Positions 23,526 through 35,062 of a stretch of 64,000 nucleotides of DNA are shown one piece after another. Position numbers and translations under genes: made by a program. Position 1 is the stretch's first letter, and each line of letters begins with the position of its first letter. The notes beneath the pieces were generated by a model. That model did no database searches and had not been told where the DNA came from. It saw nothing but the letters and a program-made list of their open reading frames with translations. Source of the DNA: Cyclina sinensis (taxonomy: Eukaryota; Mollusca; Bivalvia; Venerida; Veneridae); contig JAAONU010000010.1 in NCBI GenBank assembly GCA_012932295.1, positions 19,587,662 through 19,651,661 on the forward strand, written 5' to 3'.

Positions 23526-26500
23526 ATATAGAAATACTCATCATTCTAAAAATAGAACTATATGAATTCATTCTAACGATAGAGCTATGAGATCATTCTA
23601 AAAATAGACTGTGTAGTGAAATGTAGAACAAAGTACAAGTATTATTACTCAACCCAAGTCTATCCTACAATAACATTCACATTGTCTGGGATCTTTAGGA
23701 ATATTCAGAATGGGTCCAGTCAAGTTGCAGTGTTTTGCCGACCCTGATTGGTAAATGTATTGAATATTTGACTCTGCCAGTCAATATATGCCAGTCAATG
23801 TGCTCAAATCTTGTATTTCATTGACAGGTTTCCATGTTGTTCTGAAAGTGTTTGGATTAAGTTAATCATGTTTGAGATTGTTCTGAAATAATTTGCAGTC
23901 ACTGAGGGTAAAACTCTGATTGATTCTTAAAATAAAATATGTTTTGATGGATTATAAAAGAATAAAAGGAAATTCCATAAGTTGCAGCCAACTTAATGAT
24001 TAAAAAGCACAATGAGACAATGGTTTATATTCTATTAATTATAACTAACACAGTCTATGCATGACATTTTGTAAAGTGCCAATACTTTGATATTTATGTT
24101 AGTTTGTAGACTTCAGAAGTAAAAATATAACGTACATGTGATATTTATTATGTAATGGTTTATAAAATAGGATAAACAACATATCAAATATCAAATCAAA
24201 ATATTTGATTATTTTTCTTTGAATTCCACATACAGTACATGAAAAATAGTGATATATTGTGTAATTATGAAAATAGCCCTGGACATTCTTGTTAAACATG
24301 TTAAAAGGTGTTCAAGTTTTAAAAAAAAGAAGCTACTGATAATCTATATTGTTTTGAGTAATAATAATCATTATTGAAAACCATTTTCTGTTGTACAAGA
24401 AACATTTCAGTACCTTATTCAGGTAATATGTAAATTTTTAGCAATTTGAGCCGAGATCGACGGATGAATGCAAGAAAAGATCTAAAGAATAAACAGACAG
24501 ACAGTACTTTCTTGCATATACCCCTTGAATTACTGTACTGACATTTGCACAATAATTGTTACATTTGCTGTAATGTATTAGGGATACCTTTAAAATGTAC
24601 CAGAGAATTAGATGACCTACATTCTTGTATAGAAGGTCAAAGGTAATGGCTGTTAGTTTGTTTGCTAGTGACCGTCATTGATTCAAAATTAAGAATGCTT
24701 CATCATTTATGAAGGATCAGTATCATTATGTGCAGCATGTTATTATATAGTTGCATTGTATTACTGAAGTGTTACATAATATTTGTTGTATTTGTAAATG
24801 GATCTGCATGTTACTGCTGAAATGTTTTTGTAAAACTTGTTAATTCCATACGCATAAGTGACGAAATACTGTATAATGTCGCATTATAATCATGTTAAAC
24901 TGTGTATCCAATGTAACACATTGATACTACACAGCACAGAGCAGGCTTAATGCAATATAGTGTATAGTACAGAGCTTTTGTTAGTAAATGATATTCATCC
25001 TCCACTTCTAACTGACACACTATACACTTTCTGTGCACTACTTGTATACCTACTTTCCAGAATTGTCTTTTGCTCTTTTAAGATGGAAGACTGACTGAAC
25101 CAGTTCGGATTATTCTGCATTTATAAGTACATTATGATTTCTGTGATCTAAAGGTCAGTTAGGTGTTTTGAGTTAATATTGTCAAGAAATATACAAGAAG
25201 ACGGAATCTGTCACTCATGCTATGAGAATATATGACTGAGAACATGAGGAAAAGGTGGCACGAGGGTATTCATTACTCTTTTAAAATAAACTGAATTGAG
25301 ATCAGCATAAAATGTCAAAATACTCGTCCTCTTCAGAAGCAAAGTTAGATTAAGATATTGATAGCCTGAATATTGCCCTTCATAAAAATGCCAATTTTGT
25401 ATGTAAAAATGATGTTGCCTTTAAAAAACAACATTCAATGCTAACAGTTATAGTTTTGTGAAATGGTGGAATACATTGGAAAGGTATAGAAGTTTACAAT
25501 GAAAAAGCTGAAAGTTAAATATCTAAAATTTACCATAATGATTTACTGCTAGCAGGAACTTAGAATCTGACGTCAAATCAGGATATGTGACGCGGCTTCA
25601 ATATCAGTTTGGCCTGTCATGTTCCTCTCCAACATGATATCTTACTTGTTCTATGCAAGAAGCTGAAACTTTCAGACGTAAATCCTAGGATATTATTTGT
25701 TCAAAATAAGTTTTTTAGTCAATTTTCCCCTATGTCATCGTTCATGCAATGCATGCATATTTGATTTATTCTGTGCTATGGTCAGTCAGTAAATGTAAAG
25801 AAGGAATTTACCATGGTATTGGGCTAGACAGTTGATAGTTTCCAAGTGTAAAATTTCTGTAGATATTTCTAGTTCTAATGGCATAGAGGAGAGAAATGAT
25901 GAAGCCTTACTAGAGATTTCACAAGAGCAGCCATCTAGACAGGACTCTGTTGTATATTTTTTTGTGAACACTTCTGTATTTCTTTAGCTGTTAACGTACT
26001 ACATAACAGTGCTATACTTTTTATATACATATCAATTTATAACAATTTATAAATATATTTTGAGGTTTTGTATATGTATTGTGCTATAGTCATCTACATG
26101 TGTTATGTTCCCATGCTCTGAAATATTGTATAATTTTGTCAAACTTGTTTTACAAATCCATGTTTCATGAATTGAAATGTATCCAGTTTTAGAGATATTA
26201 ATTGAAATTATGAAAATTTTGCTTCTTTATCTTTGCTTTTCTGGGGTTTTTTTGCAAGTTTCACAGATAATTGCAACTGTTTAAACTATTCTAGTTTTAG
26301 GTGTATGTTAAAATTAAAATATTGGCATTAAATGCCCTTATTTAAAAGGAAAATGCAGCGACTGCAGTTCTCATTCGTTATGTAGGTAATCAGATTAGGC
26401 AAAGATAGATTGATCAGTTAGTGCTTTAATATTGTAGTTCTGTCTTTAATTCTTTTTTCTAGGCTTTGTTATTAGTTTGTCTGTAATGAATTTTGAAGTG

Positions 26501-26874
26501 AAAAATATAATTGTGATGAAAAAGCCTTAAAAAATGATGTCTGTTTGAATTCTGTTTATTAAAGTTATTTTGGTAGAAATGTTTCGACAGAAATATAGGT
26601 GATGTTGGAATGGTGTTGATGGATTGTTTGTTATATTTTTGATAGAAACTACTTATAATTTGCTGTTAGTTTGTATTATTGTTATGTATACATTTGTGAT
26701 ACGAATTCTAATGTTAAGTGATCATTAACCATTATGTATTTAGCAGAATCATGGGGAGGAAACACCCAAAAAAAACAAACAAATCTGGTGCATCTGTGTA
26801 GATACAGCCTGAATTGCCTTTGCATTTGCCCACTGAATCATTTATTTCTTAGCCCATGTATGCCTAATGGATTA

Positions 26875-27094
26875 TGGCGGCGTGGCCAAGTGGATAACGC
26901 GTCGAACTAGTAGTCAAAGGATTGCTAGCTGCACGGGTTCAAACCCAGTCAGGGGCAAGCCGTTGTTTTCATGAGCAAGAAACTTTACACTCATTGCTTA
27001 GTATTGGTTAGTTCCAGGGACAGATTCGAGAGTGTGCCTATAAGCTATAAGCTTCCTACACATTTGAACTAAAATAAAATTTGGTATAAACTAA
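26875..27094 (+). mobile_element. tRNA-derived SINE, family 1, copy 1
   Basis: The head resembles a Ser/Leu-type tRNA: A-box-like GTGGCCAAGTGGATAACGCG and B-box-like GGGTTCAAACCC. A conserved body follows (AGCAAGAAACTTTACACTCA, TTGCTTAGTA, GTTAGTTCCAGGGA), and it ends GGTATAAACTAA. The same head, body and end occur inverted at 54517-54735. The head contains mismatches and runs straight into the body, so it is a SINE rather than a working tRNA gene. It probably sits inside the talin 3' UTR. Confidence 0.8.
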
Positions 27095-28410
27095 TGAATT
27101 ATACCTTCCTTTTAGGTTGGATGAGTCCATTTTCAGTTGAAAGATTTCTGGTATAAATGTTCAATTTCATTCTATTTAGGGAAGAAAGTCCTTTATGCAA
27201 AAAGTGAAGACCCTGATCAGGGGCTGCACAGTCTGCCTTTGTCTATTTTTGCAGACACTAGGAGTTATGGGTAAAAGAAGTTTTAAGCTTATCTTTATTT
27301 TTAGGTAAATGCTGTTTTAATCAAAACTCAAAATTATATTGATTTTTTTTTTACATGAAGGCTGATGCATCCTTCAAGAAAAAAGGCTCATAAATAAAGA
27401 GGGGCCAAACAGGGCACTCAATGAATTTATATATGTGATTAAGAATTAAACCAGTTGTCCATAGCAAAATATTGCTAAATTAATATCTTGGCCCCCTGTT
27501 GCTTCAACTGTTGAAATATAGAACTCTTGGGTTGAAACCTTCAGAAAATGCCACTTTTCTGAAATTTGGTACTCATAATCTGAAGGTGTTAAATACTACT
27601 TTTTAAGATGTGATTGTAGGTTAAAAGCCCACACGCTTTCATTATTTTAAAGTTAAGGAGAAAAAAGCGGGCAACAAATGAATGAAATATTCTGGAACTA
27701 TTTAACCTTGTTTTAAAAACTAACAAAGAAAGTTAACATTGAGAATCTCAAGTATTCATCATATCATTACAAATTTTGGATATAAAGAATGTATATAATT
27801 GCGTATTGTGCTTCACAGAAATAGGTCTTCATAGGAAGAAGTCTGTATATTAAATGAAATATTCAGAAATGTAATTTTGCTCCCATTGGCTTTTGCAGTG
27901 CTTCTGAACATTCATTTGTAAATTTTTGCATTTGTGTCTTTGTGTTGAAACCAGTGTGTAAAATGATTCGAAATTTAAAATTGGAATGGGTGCCATAAGT
28001 AAACAAGTGCTTCATCTTTACAGGTTTTAAGGAAATTAAAATTGCCAATGTGAAAACTAAAAGTTCTGTTTATAGTGCAGCTATTTTGTGTGTATTCTGC
28101 AATGTTGTTGTTTGACAATTGAGAATATTCAAAATGCATTTTTATGATACAGTTTGTTAACTGTTTTGATATTTGACAGATGTAATATTAGTTCAGCAGC
28201 TTTGTAAGTTGGTGAATAGCCATTTAAAAGCTGTACGTTTCAGAAACTTCACAATAAGTTGAACTTTAATGAACTGTACTTTGGAAAATAATTTACTTAC
28301 AGATCACATGTATTCTGTATGCATGAAGTTTAACCATATTATCTTATAACTCTAATTCTTTTGCTTATTCTCTGTGTTACTTAAATACTGTGTACAAAAA
28401 TGAATATATT

Positions 28411-28416
28411 AATAAA
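28411..28416 (+). terminator. candidate distal polyadenylation signal AATAAA
   Basis: AATAAA followed about 20-50 bases later by T/G-rich sequence (GGATTGCTTGTTGTATG). It is the last such signal before clearly transposon-derived DNA. Proximal alternatives exist near 23932-24489. Confidence 0.5.
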
Positions 28417-28493
28417 CCTTTATTTAATGTCAGTGGATTGCTTGTTGTATGTCAGTTTATTCAATGATATCAGAAAGTCATTGTTTTTATTTG

Positions 28494-28580
28494 GGTTATT
28501 TGCCAGTTTCGATCTTTTGGTGGTCATATCCTGGCGATCATTCCACCTAACAAGCATTTCTAACCAACCAGTTTTCTAAT
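28494..28580. repeat. dispersed repeat related to 36598-36700
   Basis: Shares GGTCATATC..GCG, CCACCTAACAAG and CAACCAGTTT in the same order with 36625-36690. Probably a fragment of a SINE-like family; boundaries unclear. Confidence 0.5.
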
Positions 28581-29044
28581 ACATTGTGATCATGATCTGA
28601 ACTTCTTGATTGAGACTAGAGTTCAAATAAAAACCTATTTGAATAAATGTTACTTTAAGTACTTATGAAGGGGTCATTGTAAAACTTACGTAACTACATT
28701 TGAAATAAGAGAAGAATAAAATAGATATGAATAAAATAGATACGCACTTATCCCCCAATATAGTGTCATTCAGACTGGAATGCATATGTGTGTAGTGTTG
28801 GGAAGACATTCTATAATTTAATGATAATTGTCAAAAAATTATTTAAAGCACAATGCAGTTTCCGGATTTTAGGTTAAACCTAATATCCTATGTAATTTTA
28901 CATGCAGAAGCACAAAAATGGTAGTTCCATTTTTTCTCATTTACACCAGAGTTTGATGCTGAACATACTTGAAACTGAGAAATATTTCTTTCATCCTAAC
29001 CAGTAACAGTAAGAAGGGGAAAACAAGCACTGCTGGGTGGAGCA

Positions 29045-30180
29045 TTATATGCCCGAAGGGTGCTTTTTTCTAAGTATGATGCATTTGTGATATAAGGGAG
29101 GAAACCTTAAGCTTTAAAATTAAACGATTTGCTTTAAATTTTGATTTTTTTTACCTTTGACCCCAAAATTAATGGGAGTCATCCACCCAGTGTGTGCAAC
29201 CATTATATGAATTTAGAAGTCTCTATGAAAACTTGGTTGTCGAGTGCAAATGATTCTAAACATTTAGGTAACTGTGACCTTCACCTTTGACACACTAATC
29301 CCAAAATGTATAGGGGTCATTCACTCAATGTGTGCAGTCATGATATAAAGTTTGAAGTATCTATAACAAATGATTGTCAAGTTACATGGTGGAAATGGTT
29401 TTCAATTTCAAGGTAACTGTGACCTACACCTTTGACCTACTGGCCCAAAATCAGTAGGGGTCATTTACTCAATGTGTGCATCCATTACGTGAATTTTGAA
29501 GTCTCTAAGACAGATGGTTGTCAAAAACCAGAGGGTAAATGATTCTAAAAATTTAGGTCACCATGACCTTTACCTTTGACACACTGACCCCAAAATGTAT
29601 ATCGGTCATCCACTCAATGTGTGTAATCATGATGTAAAGTTTGAAGTCTCTACAACAAATGGTTGTCAAGTTACATGGCGGAAATGGTTTTCAATGTTAA
29701 GGTCTATGTGACCTTGACCTTTGAGCTACTGACGCAAAAATCAATAGGGGTCATTCACTCAATGTGTGAAACCATTTTATGAATTCTGAAGTCTATACGA
29801 CAAATGGTTCTCGAGTTACAGAGTGTAAATGATTATAAACATTTAGGTCACTGTGACCTTGACCTTTGACCCCAAATGTATAGGGGTCATCCACTCAATA
29901 TGTGCAATCATGATATAAAGTTTTAAGTCTCTATAACAAATGATTGTCAAGTTACATGGTGGAAATGGTTTTCAATGTTAAGGTCTTTGTGGCCTTGACC
30001 TTTGAGCTACTGACTCCAAAATCAATTGGGGTCATTCCTTCGATGTGGGCAATAATCAGTTGAAGGCAAAAGACTGTAGGCCAAAGAGTACTCAAGTTAT
30101 CCTCCAGAAACCAAATTGCTAACGGACGGACGGACGGACGCCCTGGACCATAACATAATATGCCCCCTTCGGGCATATAA
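29045..30180. mobile_element. 1.1-kb non-autonomous DNA transposon with tandem modules
   Basis: Terminal inverted repeat TTATATGCCCGAAGGG at 29045-29060 is mirrored by CCCTTCGGGCATATAA at 30165-30180. The inside is built of seven modules of 140-148 bp, alternating between two versions: one with ATTCTAAACATTTAGGTCA, the other with GGAAATGGTTTTCAAT. Each contains TGACCTTGACCTTTGAC-like words and GGGGTCATTCACTCAATGTG. It ends in a GGAC run (30123-30138). No intact ORF is present. The structure matches foldback/MITE-like elements of molluscs; the superfamily is not determined. Confidence 0.75.
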
Positions 30181-30465
30181 AAAGTTGCAAAAAGAGAGAA
30201 AAGATAAGGTCAGTCATGAGAAAGAAAAAATATGTGGCAAATGAAAACAGTCATATGATAACTGAAACTATTAAACCGGATTTTATTGGGAGGAAGAGAT
30301 CTATCTATCTCTATTTATCTATCTCCCATTAATTGCAAACACCTCGCAGGGACGTAGACATGTTTGCACGTCAAAGATCGCAAGAATATTAAAGAGTTGT
30401 TTAAAAGAAGAAAAGATTAAAATGTTAAAATCGGGGGGTCTGGACGGCTAGGGAGTGACTGCTGT

Positions 30466-30637
30466 TCAATGTTCAATGCTAGATACGGCTACACTGAACT
30501 GCTCTGGGGTAGGGAGAAGGGCAACAGTAGCTGGTAAGTGGTACCAATGGTATACAGTCCTAGGAAAGAAAGAGAACTTATAGTATTCTGAAGTTGCTGT
30601 AAATAACCTATAGCTCGGGATGGCCATAGCGGGATGT

Positions 30638-30681
<44 letters not shown>

Positions 30682-31600
30682 TCTTGGGGGGGAGGGGGGA
30701 GCAGGTTTTCTTCAATGGGAATAGCAACCAAACCATTATGAATCTTGTAGAACAGGGATAACCTAGCATCAAGTCGAGTTCAAGTCAATTGAGATTAAGG
30801 GAGTGGACCATGTCAGTAATGCTTGAAGTCTGACCATAATCTATCTTGATTCAACGGGCTGTTCTTCTTTGGACATTTTCAATTTGATCTATTTGTATTT
30901 TGGTGTGGGGAAACCATACTTCGGAACCGTATTCAAGCTGGGGTCTGACTAAGGTCTGTTAAGCTATGGACTGAATGGACTGGGATTTAATCTTCATTTG
31001 GTTTGCTCTCTGTGTTGTCCAGTTTATATGGGCAATGGGTTATATGAGATATCCACGCCTAGGTATTTTGCTGAGGTATTCAATTCTAGCTGGAGGTAGT
31101 ATTGTGTAGGGATAGGATGTTTCCTTTTTGTGACCTGGATATTATGACACTTGGAGAGGTTAAATTCCATGTAGCACTCCAACTCCCACTTTCCTAACTG
31201 ATTTAGGTCATTTTGGAGGGAAACCACATGGTTTGCAATGTCTGAGCGATGTTTATCGCAGTATTGACGGACCCTGGAGTTTATATTATGTGGGAGGTCA
31301 TTTAAGCGAGAAACAGGAAGGGCCCTAAGACTGAGCCTTGAGGGACACCTGAGTATACTTGGATGGAGTCAAAGCTGCTTCCATTAAGGACAACTGACTG
31401 CAGTCTGTTATCTAGAAAAGTTTTGACCCATCGGAAAGTTTGACCTCTGATTCCGTAGTCATGCATTTTCAGCAGTATTTTCTCATGACTGACCTTATCG
31501 AAACACTTACTGAAATCTAGAAGGATCAGATCTACTTGCTTTTTCTAATAGGCTGAGGTGACCAAGTCATTTACTAGCATGATAATTGGGTATTACATGA
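30466..31600 (-). pseudogene. 5'-truncated, broken non-LTR retrotransposon (LINE) reverse transcriptase
   Basis: Reading the minus strand in shifting frames gives LILLDFSKCFDKVSHEKILL, then VYSGVPQGSVLGPFLFL, the invariant loop of Jockey/CR1-type reverse transcriptases. WELECYMEFNLSKC and SAKYLGVDIS follow, then the C-terminal FYKIHNGLVA and FSFFPRTV..W motifs, ending in a stop at 30466-30468. The YADD catalytic region is disrupted: after FLFL come stops and a frame change. The N-terminal endonuclease and the first RT blocks are missing. A (TG)n microsatellite interrupts the C-terminal region at 30639-30681. This is a dead insertion. Confidence 0.8.
30639..30681. repeat. (TG)n microsatellite
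   Basis: About 20 TG units followed by a G-rich run. It lies within the decayed LINE and produces a His-Thr repeat ORF on the minus strand that is not a gene. Confidence 0.95.
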
Positions 31601-33470
31601 CCTTTTTTCCCTTGGTGGTAAAGGATGTTATGGCCGGTAAAGCGTTTGATAATGGACGGGGAAAGAGATTACACTATAAAAACAAACAAATTCTACTGCT
31701 GCAAGTCACTTGATTTTAAATGTGGTAGAAAAGATTGCAACAAACAAGTCTCAGACAGTACCCAAGATTTTATTTACTATTGATCTTTTAGAAAGTCAGA
31801 TGTCTCTGTGATAGTGTCATGTTATGTTGCATACTTTTAATAATCCCGTTTTTGACCAAAGTCTTGCCCATCCCCCCTTTTTTACACGTTTTTTAGTTAA
31901 TACTATCCTGGTTGTTATTTCTACTTAAAATGGACCCCATTGGAAATAAGCTCTTAGCTAAATGGGTTATCCATAGGTCCCTAGCATTAAATAATAATCA
32001 CATGCCAAAGTTTTGTTTTATTAAAAGTATGCTTTCATGGTCTGTACCATGCTATAGTTTTAATGTGCTAGTGTTACGTGTTCTAGCTCGTCATTGGTAT
32101 CACTGATGAAAAAGTTCTTATCTGTGATTTTATAAATTTTATCTGTGATTATTTGTTGTAATATGCTATTGACCTTAAATGTCAATAAATAACAAAGCAT
32201 AAGAAGAATGTTCACTTTGCATTGTGGTTCTTCCCTCCCTTCAACAGCGTTCTGTAAGGTAAAAATCATCCTGCTCCACCGGGACAATAGTTGAATTTAC
32301 TAATAAAAATCGAGTAGTAACCGCATTATGTTTAAAGCTACAATTTGTAGCATGTTTATTTTTTATAAGTGTGTCTTTATTATGTTTCTTGCACTTGTTG
32401 TTTAGTGTTATTTTTGCATATAAAAACGGATTTGTTATGAGCAGTGTAATTCTGCATTACTGTCTCGTACGGTAGAGATCTACGTCACAGCCAAAAATAG
32501 CGACGGAAACTACCTATTTCGAGACGGAAACAGCCAATCACCAAGAACACGTTGTTTCTTATCAAAAGCAATATTTTAATAATTTGGTAATCAAACCATT
32601 TTAATAATTACATTATGATTATTGTGATGAGGTGAAGTTGTTTAATGACCTTTAAAAGTTAAGAATACGTAAATATAGGACTCAGGGTCGTTTTTGAGAC
32701 AAAATCTAGACTGAAATTTAGACCATAGTGTCTATACTGTCTTTTATATGTAGTGTACATACCATAATTGTGCTTCGATGCTGAGAACTTTTCCCCTTCT
32801 TTACTCAATGGATTCGACGGATAACTCGCATATAACTACACTAATCAAAGCACTGAAGGTACTTGTGAGGTGTTAGTTTGAAAGGCATTGGGAATTCTTC
32901 AGTGTTTAAACTGAAGTATCCAACAGCGAAACGAAGCATCGAGAGCCACGCCTATTCTGTCATCATGGATCAATGTGCGCATCAGTTTCTTTTACTTATA
33001 CATAGTCGGGGTTAGTGATCGCGTACTCGGTCGAAGATTTAATTAATATGTTTTTATCATTCTGTCACTCATTATCATTTTCTTGTTTAAATTTGACGGG
33101 TTCTTTTTTCGCACCAGAAAAGAATATTTAGCAAGAAACTTTTTTGACATATTATACTTGAGTGTGACTGAAGGTGACTTGAAAGTTATGCATGCATACA
33201 CGCGATTGATGAAGAAAATTAGACGTAAACTTTTGTTTAACAAGTCATTAAAATCATCAATTTGGATAGTATTTAATAGCGAGAAAGAAGGGAAAACAAA
33301 GAAACAGTCATGTGTACTGCAAATTACACTTACCTATATCCTAAGATATGGAATGTTAAGGTAAAGCATGGTAATGAAGATTTTAATCATCACAGTTTTA
33401 TTTCATAAATTTGTTGTGTCAAATTCAATATACAAAAATCACATAAATAAGCAGTTTTTTTTATCTTTTC
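31601..33470. other. intergenic DNA without recognised gene
   Basis: Short ORFs only (up to 93 codons at 33083-33364, basic and unrelated to anything I recognise). A slightly GC-richer island at 32465-32560 contains TCGAGACGGAAACAGCC-like words but no clear promoter elements. Confidence 0.5.
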
Positions 33471-33612
33471 ATTTGTTTGTTCTTTTTCTTCATTCTTTTG
33501 TTCTGTCTTACTTTTTTTCTTTCTTTCTTTGTTTGCTAGTTTGTTTGTTTGTTTGCTTGTTTGTTTGTTTCTTTGTTTGCTTGTTTGTTTGTTTCTTTTG
33601 GGTTTTTTTTCT
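33471..33612. repeat. T-rich (TTTG/TTTC)n simple repeat
   Basis: A run of TTTGTTTGTTTGCTTG and TTCTTTCTTT units. It creates a Cys/Leu/Phe/Val-rich open frame on the plus strand, which is an artefact. Confidence 0.9.
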
Positions 33613-33934
33613 ATCGTTTCCTTATTCTGCCATCTTTGAAATCAATTAATTACTCAATTCATTTATTCCTACAGTCATCAATCAAACGAATGAATTAGTG
33701 TCAGATGCTGGCTTCAGTTTTATCCAGGCATATCTAGAAATTGATTTCTTTGGCTGTTTGTATATACATGCATACTTTATTTCTGCGTTGTGTCACGTGG
33801 CTGCTTTACTCCTTCACGAATGAACGACAACTTTTGGAGGCAAATCGCGATATATCGGCACTCATGTCACTTGATGACGGTTACCAGAAACCAGAAAATA
33901 AACAATTTTTATTTGTTGTTAAGTTTTAGAAAAA

Positions 33935-34565
33935 AAAAGAATCAGCAGGTACTTGAAACCAAGATAGATTATAAGAGATTCTTGCTACGTGAATGGACTA
34001 TAGGAGGGTCTTTTAAATTATAAGAGGTTCTTGACACCAGAATATATTTAAGAGGTTCTTGATACCCGAATAGATTATTAAAGGTTCTTGATAACTGAAT
34101 AGGTTATAAGAAATTCTTTAATACTGAATAGATTATAAGAGATTCTTTAATACTGAATAGATTATAAGAGATTCTTTATTACTGAATAGATTATAAGAGA
34201 TTCTTTTATACTGAATAGATTATAAGAGGTTTCTGAAACTAATAAGATGTTCTTCATACCTGGATAGATTCTTAGAGGTTCTTGAAACAATGATGCTATA
34301 TAAAAAGTTTTTGAAACCTGAAAAGATCATTAAGGGTTATTGAAGCCTCAGATTATAAGAGGTTATTGAAGCCTGAATAGATTATAAGAGATTCTAAAAA
34401 CCTGAATAGATTATAACAGATTATTGAAACCTGGATCTATTAAAATAGGTTCTTGAAACCTAATAGATTTGAAACCTGGAAAGATTGTTTAAGTTTCTTG
34501 AAAACTAAATGAACTATAAGAGGCCCTTTACGCCAGATTATATAAGAGGCTCTTGAAACTTTGGT
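33935..34565. repeat. 29-bp minisatellite, more than 15 degenerate units
   Basis: Unit TAGATTATAAGAGATTCTTTAATACTGAA (two parts: TAGATTATAAGAG + ATTCTTTAATACTGAA). Units are nearly identical at 34100-34220 and drift outward to ...GGTTCTTGAAACCTGAA. The pattern of a uniform centre and decayed edges is typical of unequal exchange. Confidence 0.85.
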
Positions 34566-34794
34566 ATATTTAATGAGAAACATATTGATTACGTGTATTA
34601 ATTTTTCTAATTTCAATGCAAGCATTTTAAATATCAAATATTACTTTTATGTAAAAATGCTTGGTTCAGAATGTTTCCTAAAATGAGAATTACACCGTGC
34701 CAGTGTCATACAATCATTTTACCGAAATGAGTTTATTTATCATCGGTACCCTTTGCCAATATGATCGATACCCCATGAAGTGTGTATTTATTTT

Positions 34795-34985
34795 AGTTTG
34801 TGGGGGTGGGGGAAGCATAGAAAGCATCCCGATCTAGAGACACTCCTTTTCCCTTTACAGGATAAGTGTATTTTTTTTCGATTTATGTCTCATCAAAAAA
34901 TAGCTGTGTTAATGGAGGACCTGTGGATTAAACTCATGACCGCTTGCTTATAGATGTCGAATATATAGACACTACTTGCCTTTCC
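34795..34985 (-). mobile_element. SINE family 2, diverged copy (minus)
   Basis: Plus-strand order is GTGGGGG..AAGCATAGAAAGCATCCC, then GATCTAGAGAC, then GGACCTGTGG..TTAAACTCATGACC. The complement of the last part is a tRNA-type B-box region (GGTCATGAGTTTAATCC). The same layout occurs at 42893 (minus) and, in forward orientation with a different tRNA head, at 51731. Confidence 0.6.
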
Positions 34986-35062
34986 TTAGTGATATGAATT
35001 GTAGTCGGCAAAATATTCATGATACTGGATTTGTTGAATAAATTAAATATAAGCATCTAATT

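Larger units (their letters stand above)
23526..28430 (+). other. probable long talin 3' UTR (about 4.9 kb)
   Basis: No coding exon recognised after the stop. Early AATAAA signals at about 23932, 23959 and 24489, another at about 25289, and one at 28411 allow several 3' ends. The distal signal is followed by a T/G-rich stretch typical of a cleavage region. Three closely spaced CATTCTAAAAATAGA-like repeats follow the stop (23540-23610). A SINE lies inside at 26875. Extent is inferred only. Confidence 0.5.

Noticed and set aside
26875..26960. Functional tRNA gene
   Set aside because: The head runs into a SINE body that recurs at 54517; stems are imperfect.
30489..30731. ORF with His-Thr repeats
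   Set aside because: Produced by the (TG)n tract and G-run within the dead LINE.
33083..33364. 93-codon basic ORF
   Set aside because: No recognisable domain, no splice or promoter context; the opposite strand is also open over part of it.
33368..33649. Cys/Val/Phe repeat ORF
   Set aside because: Translation of the TTTG/TTTC simple repeat.
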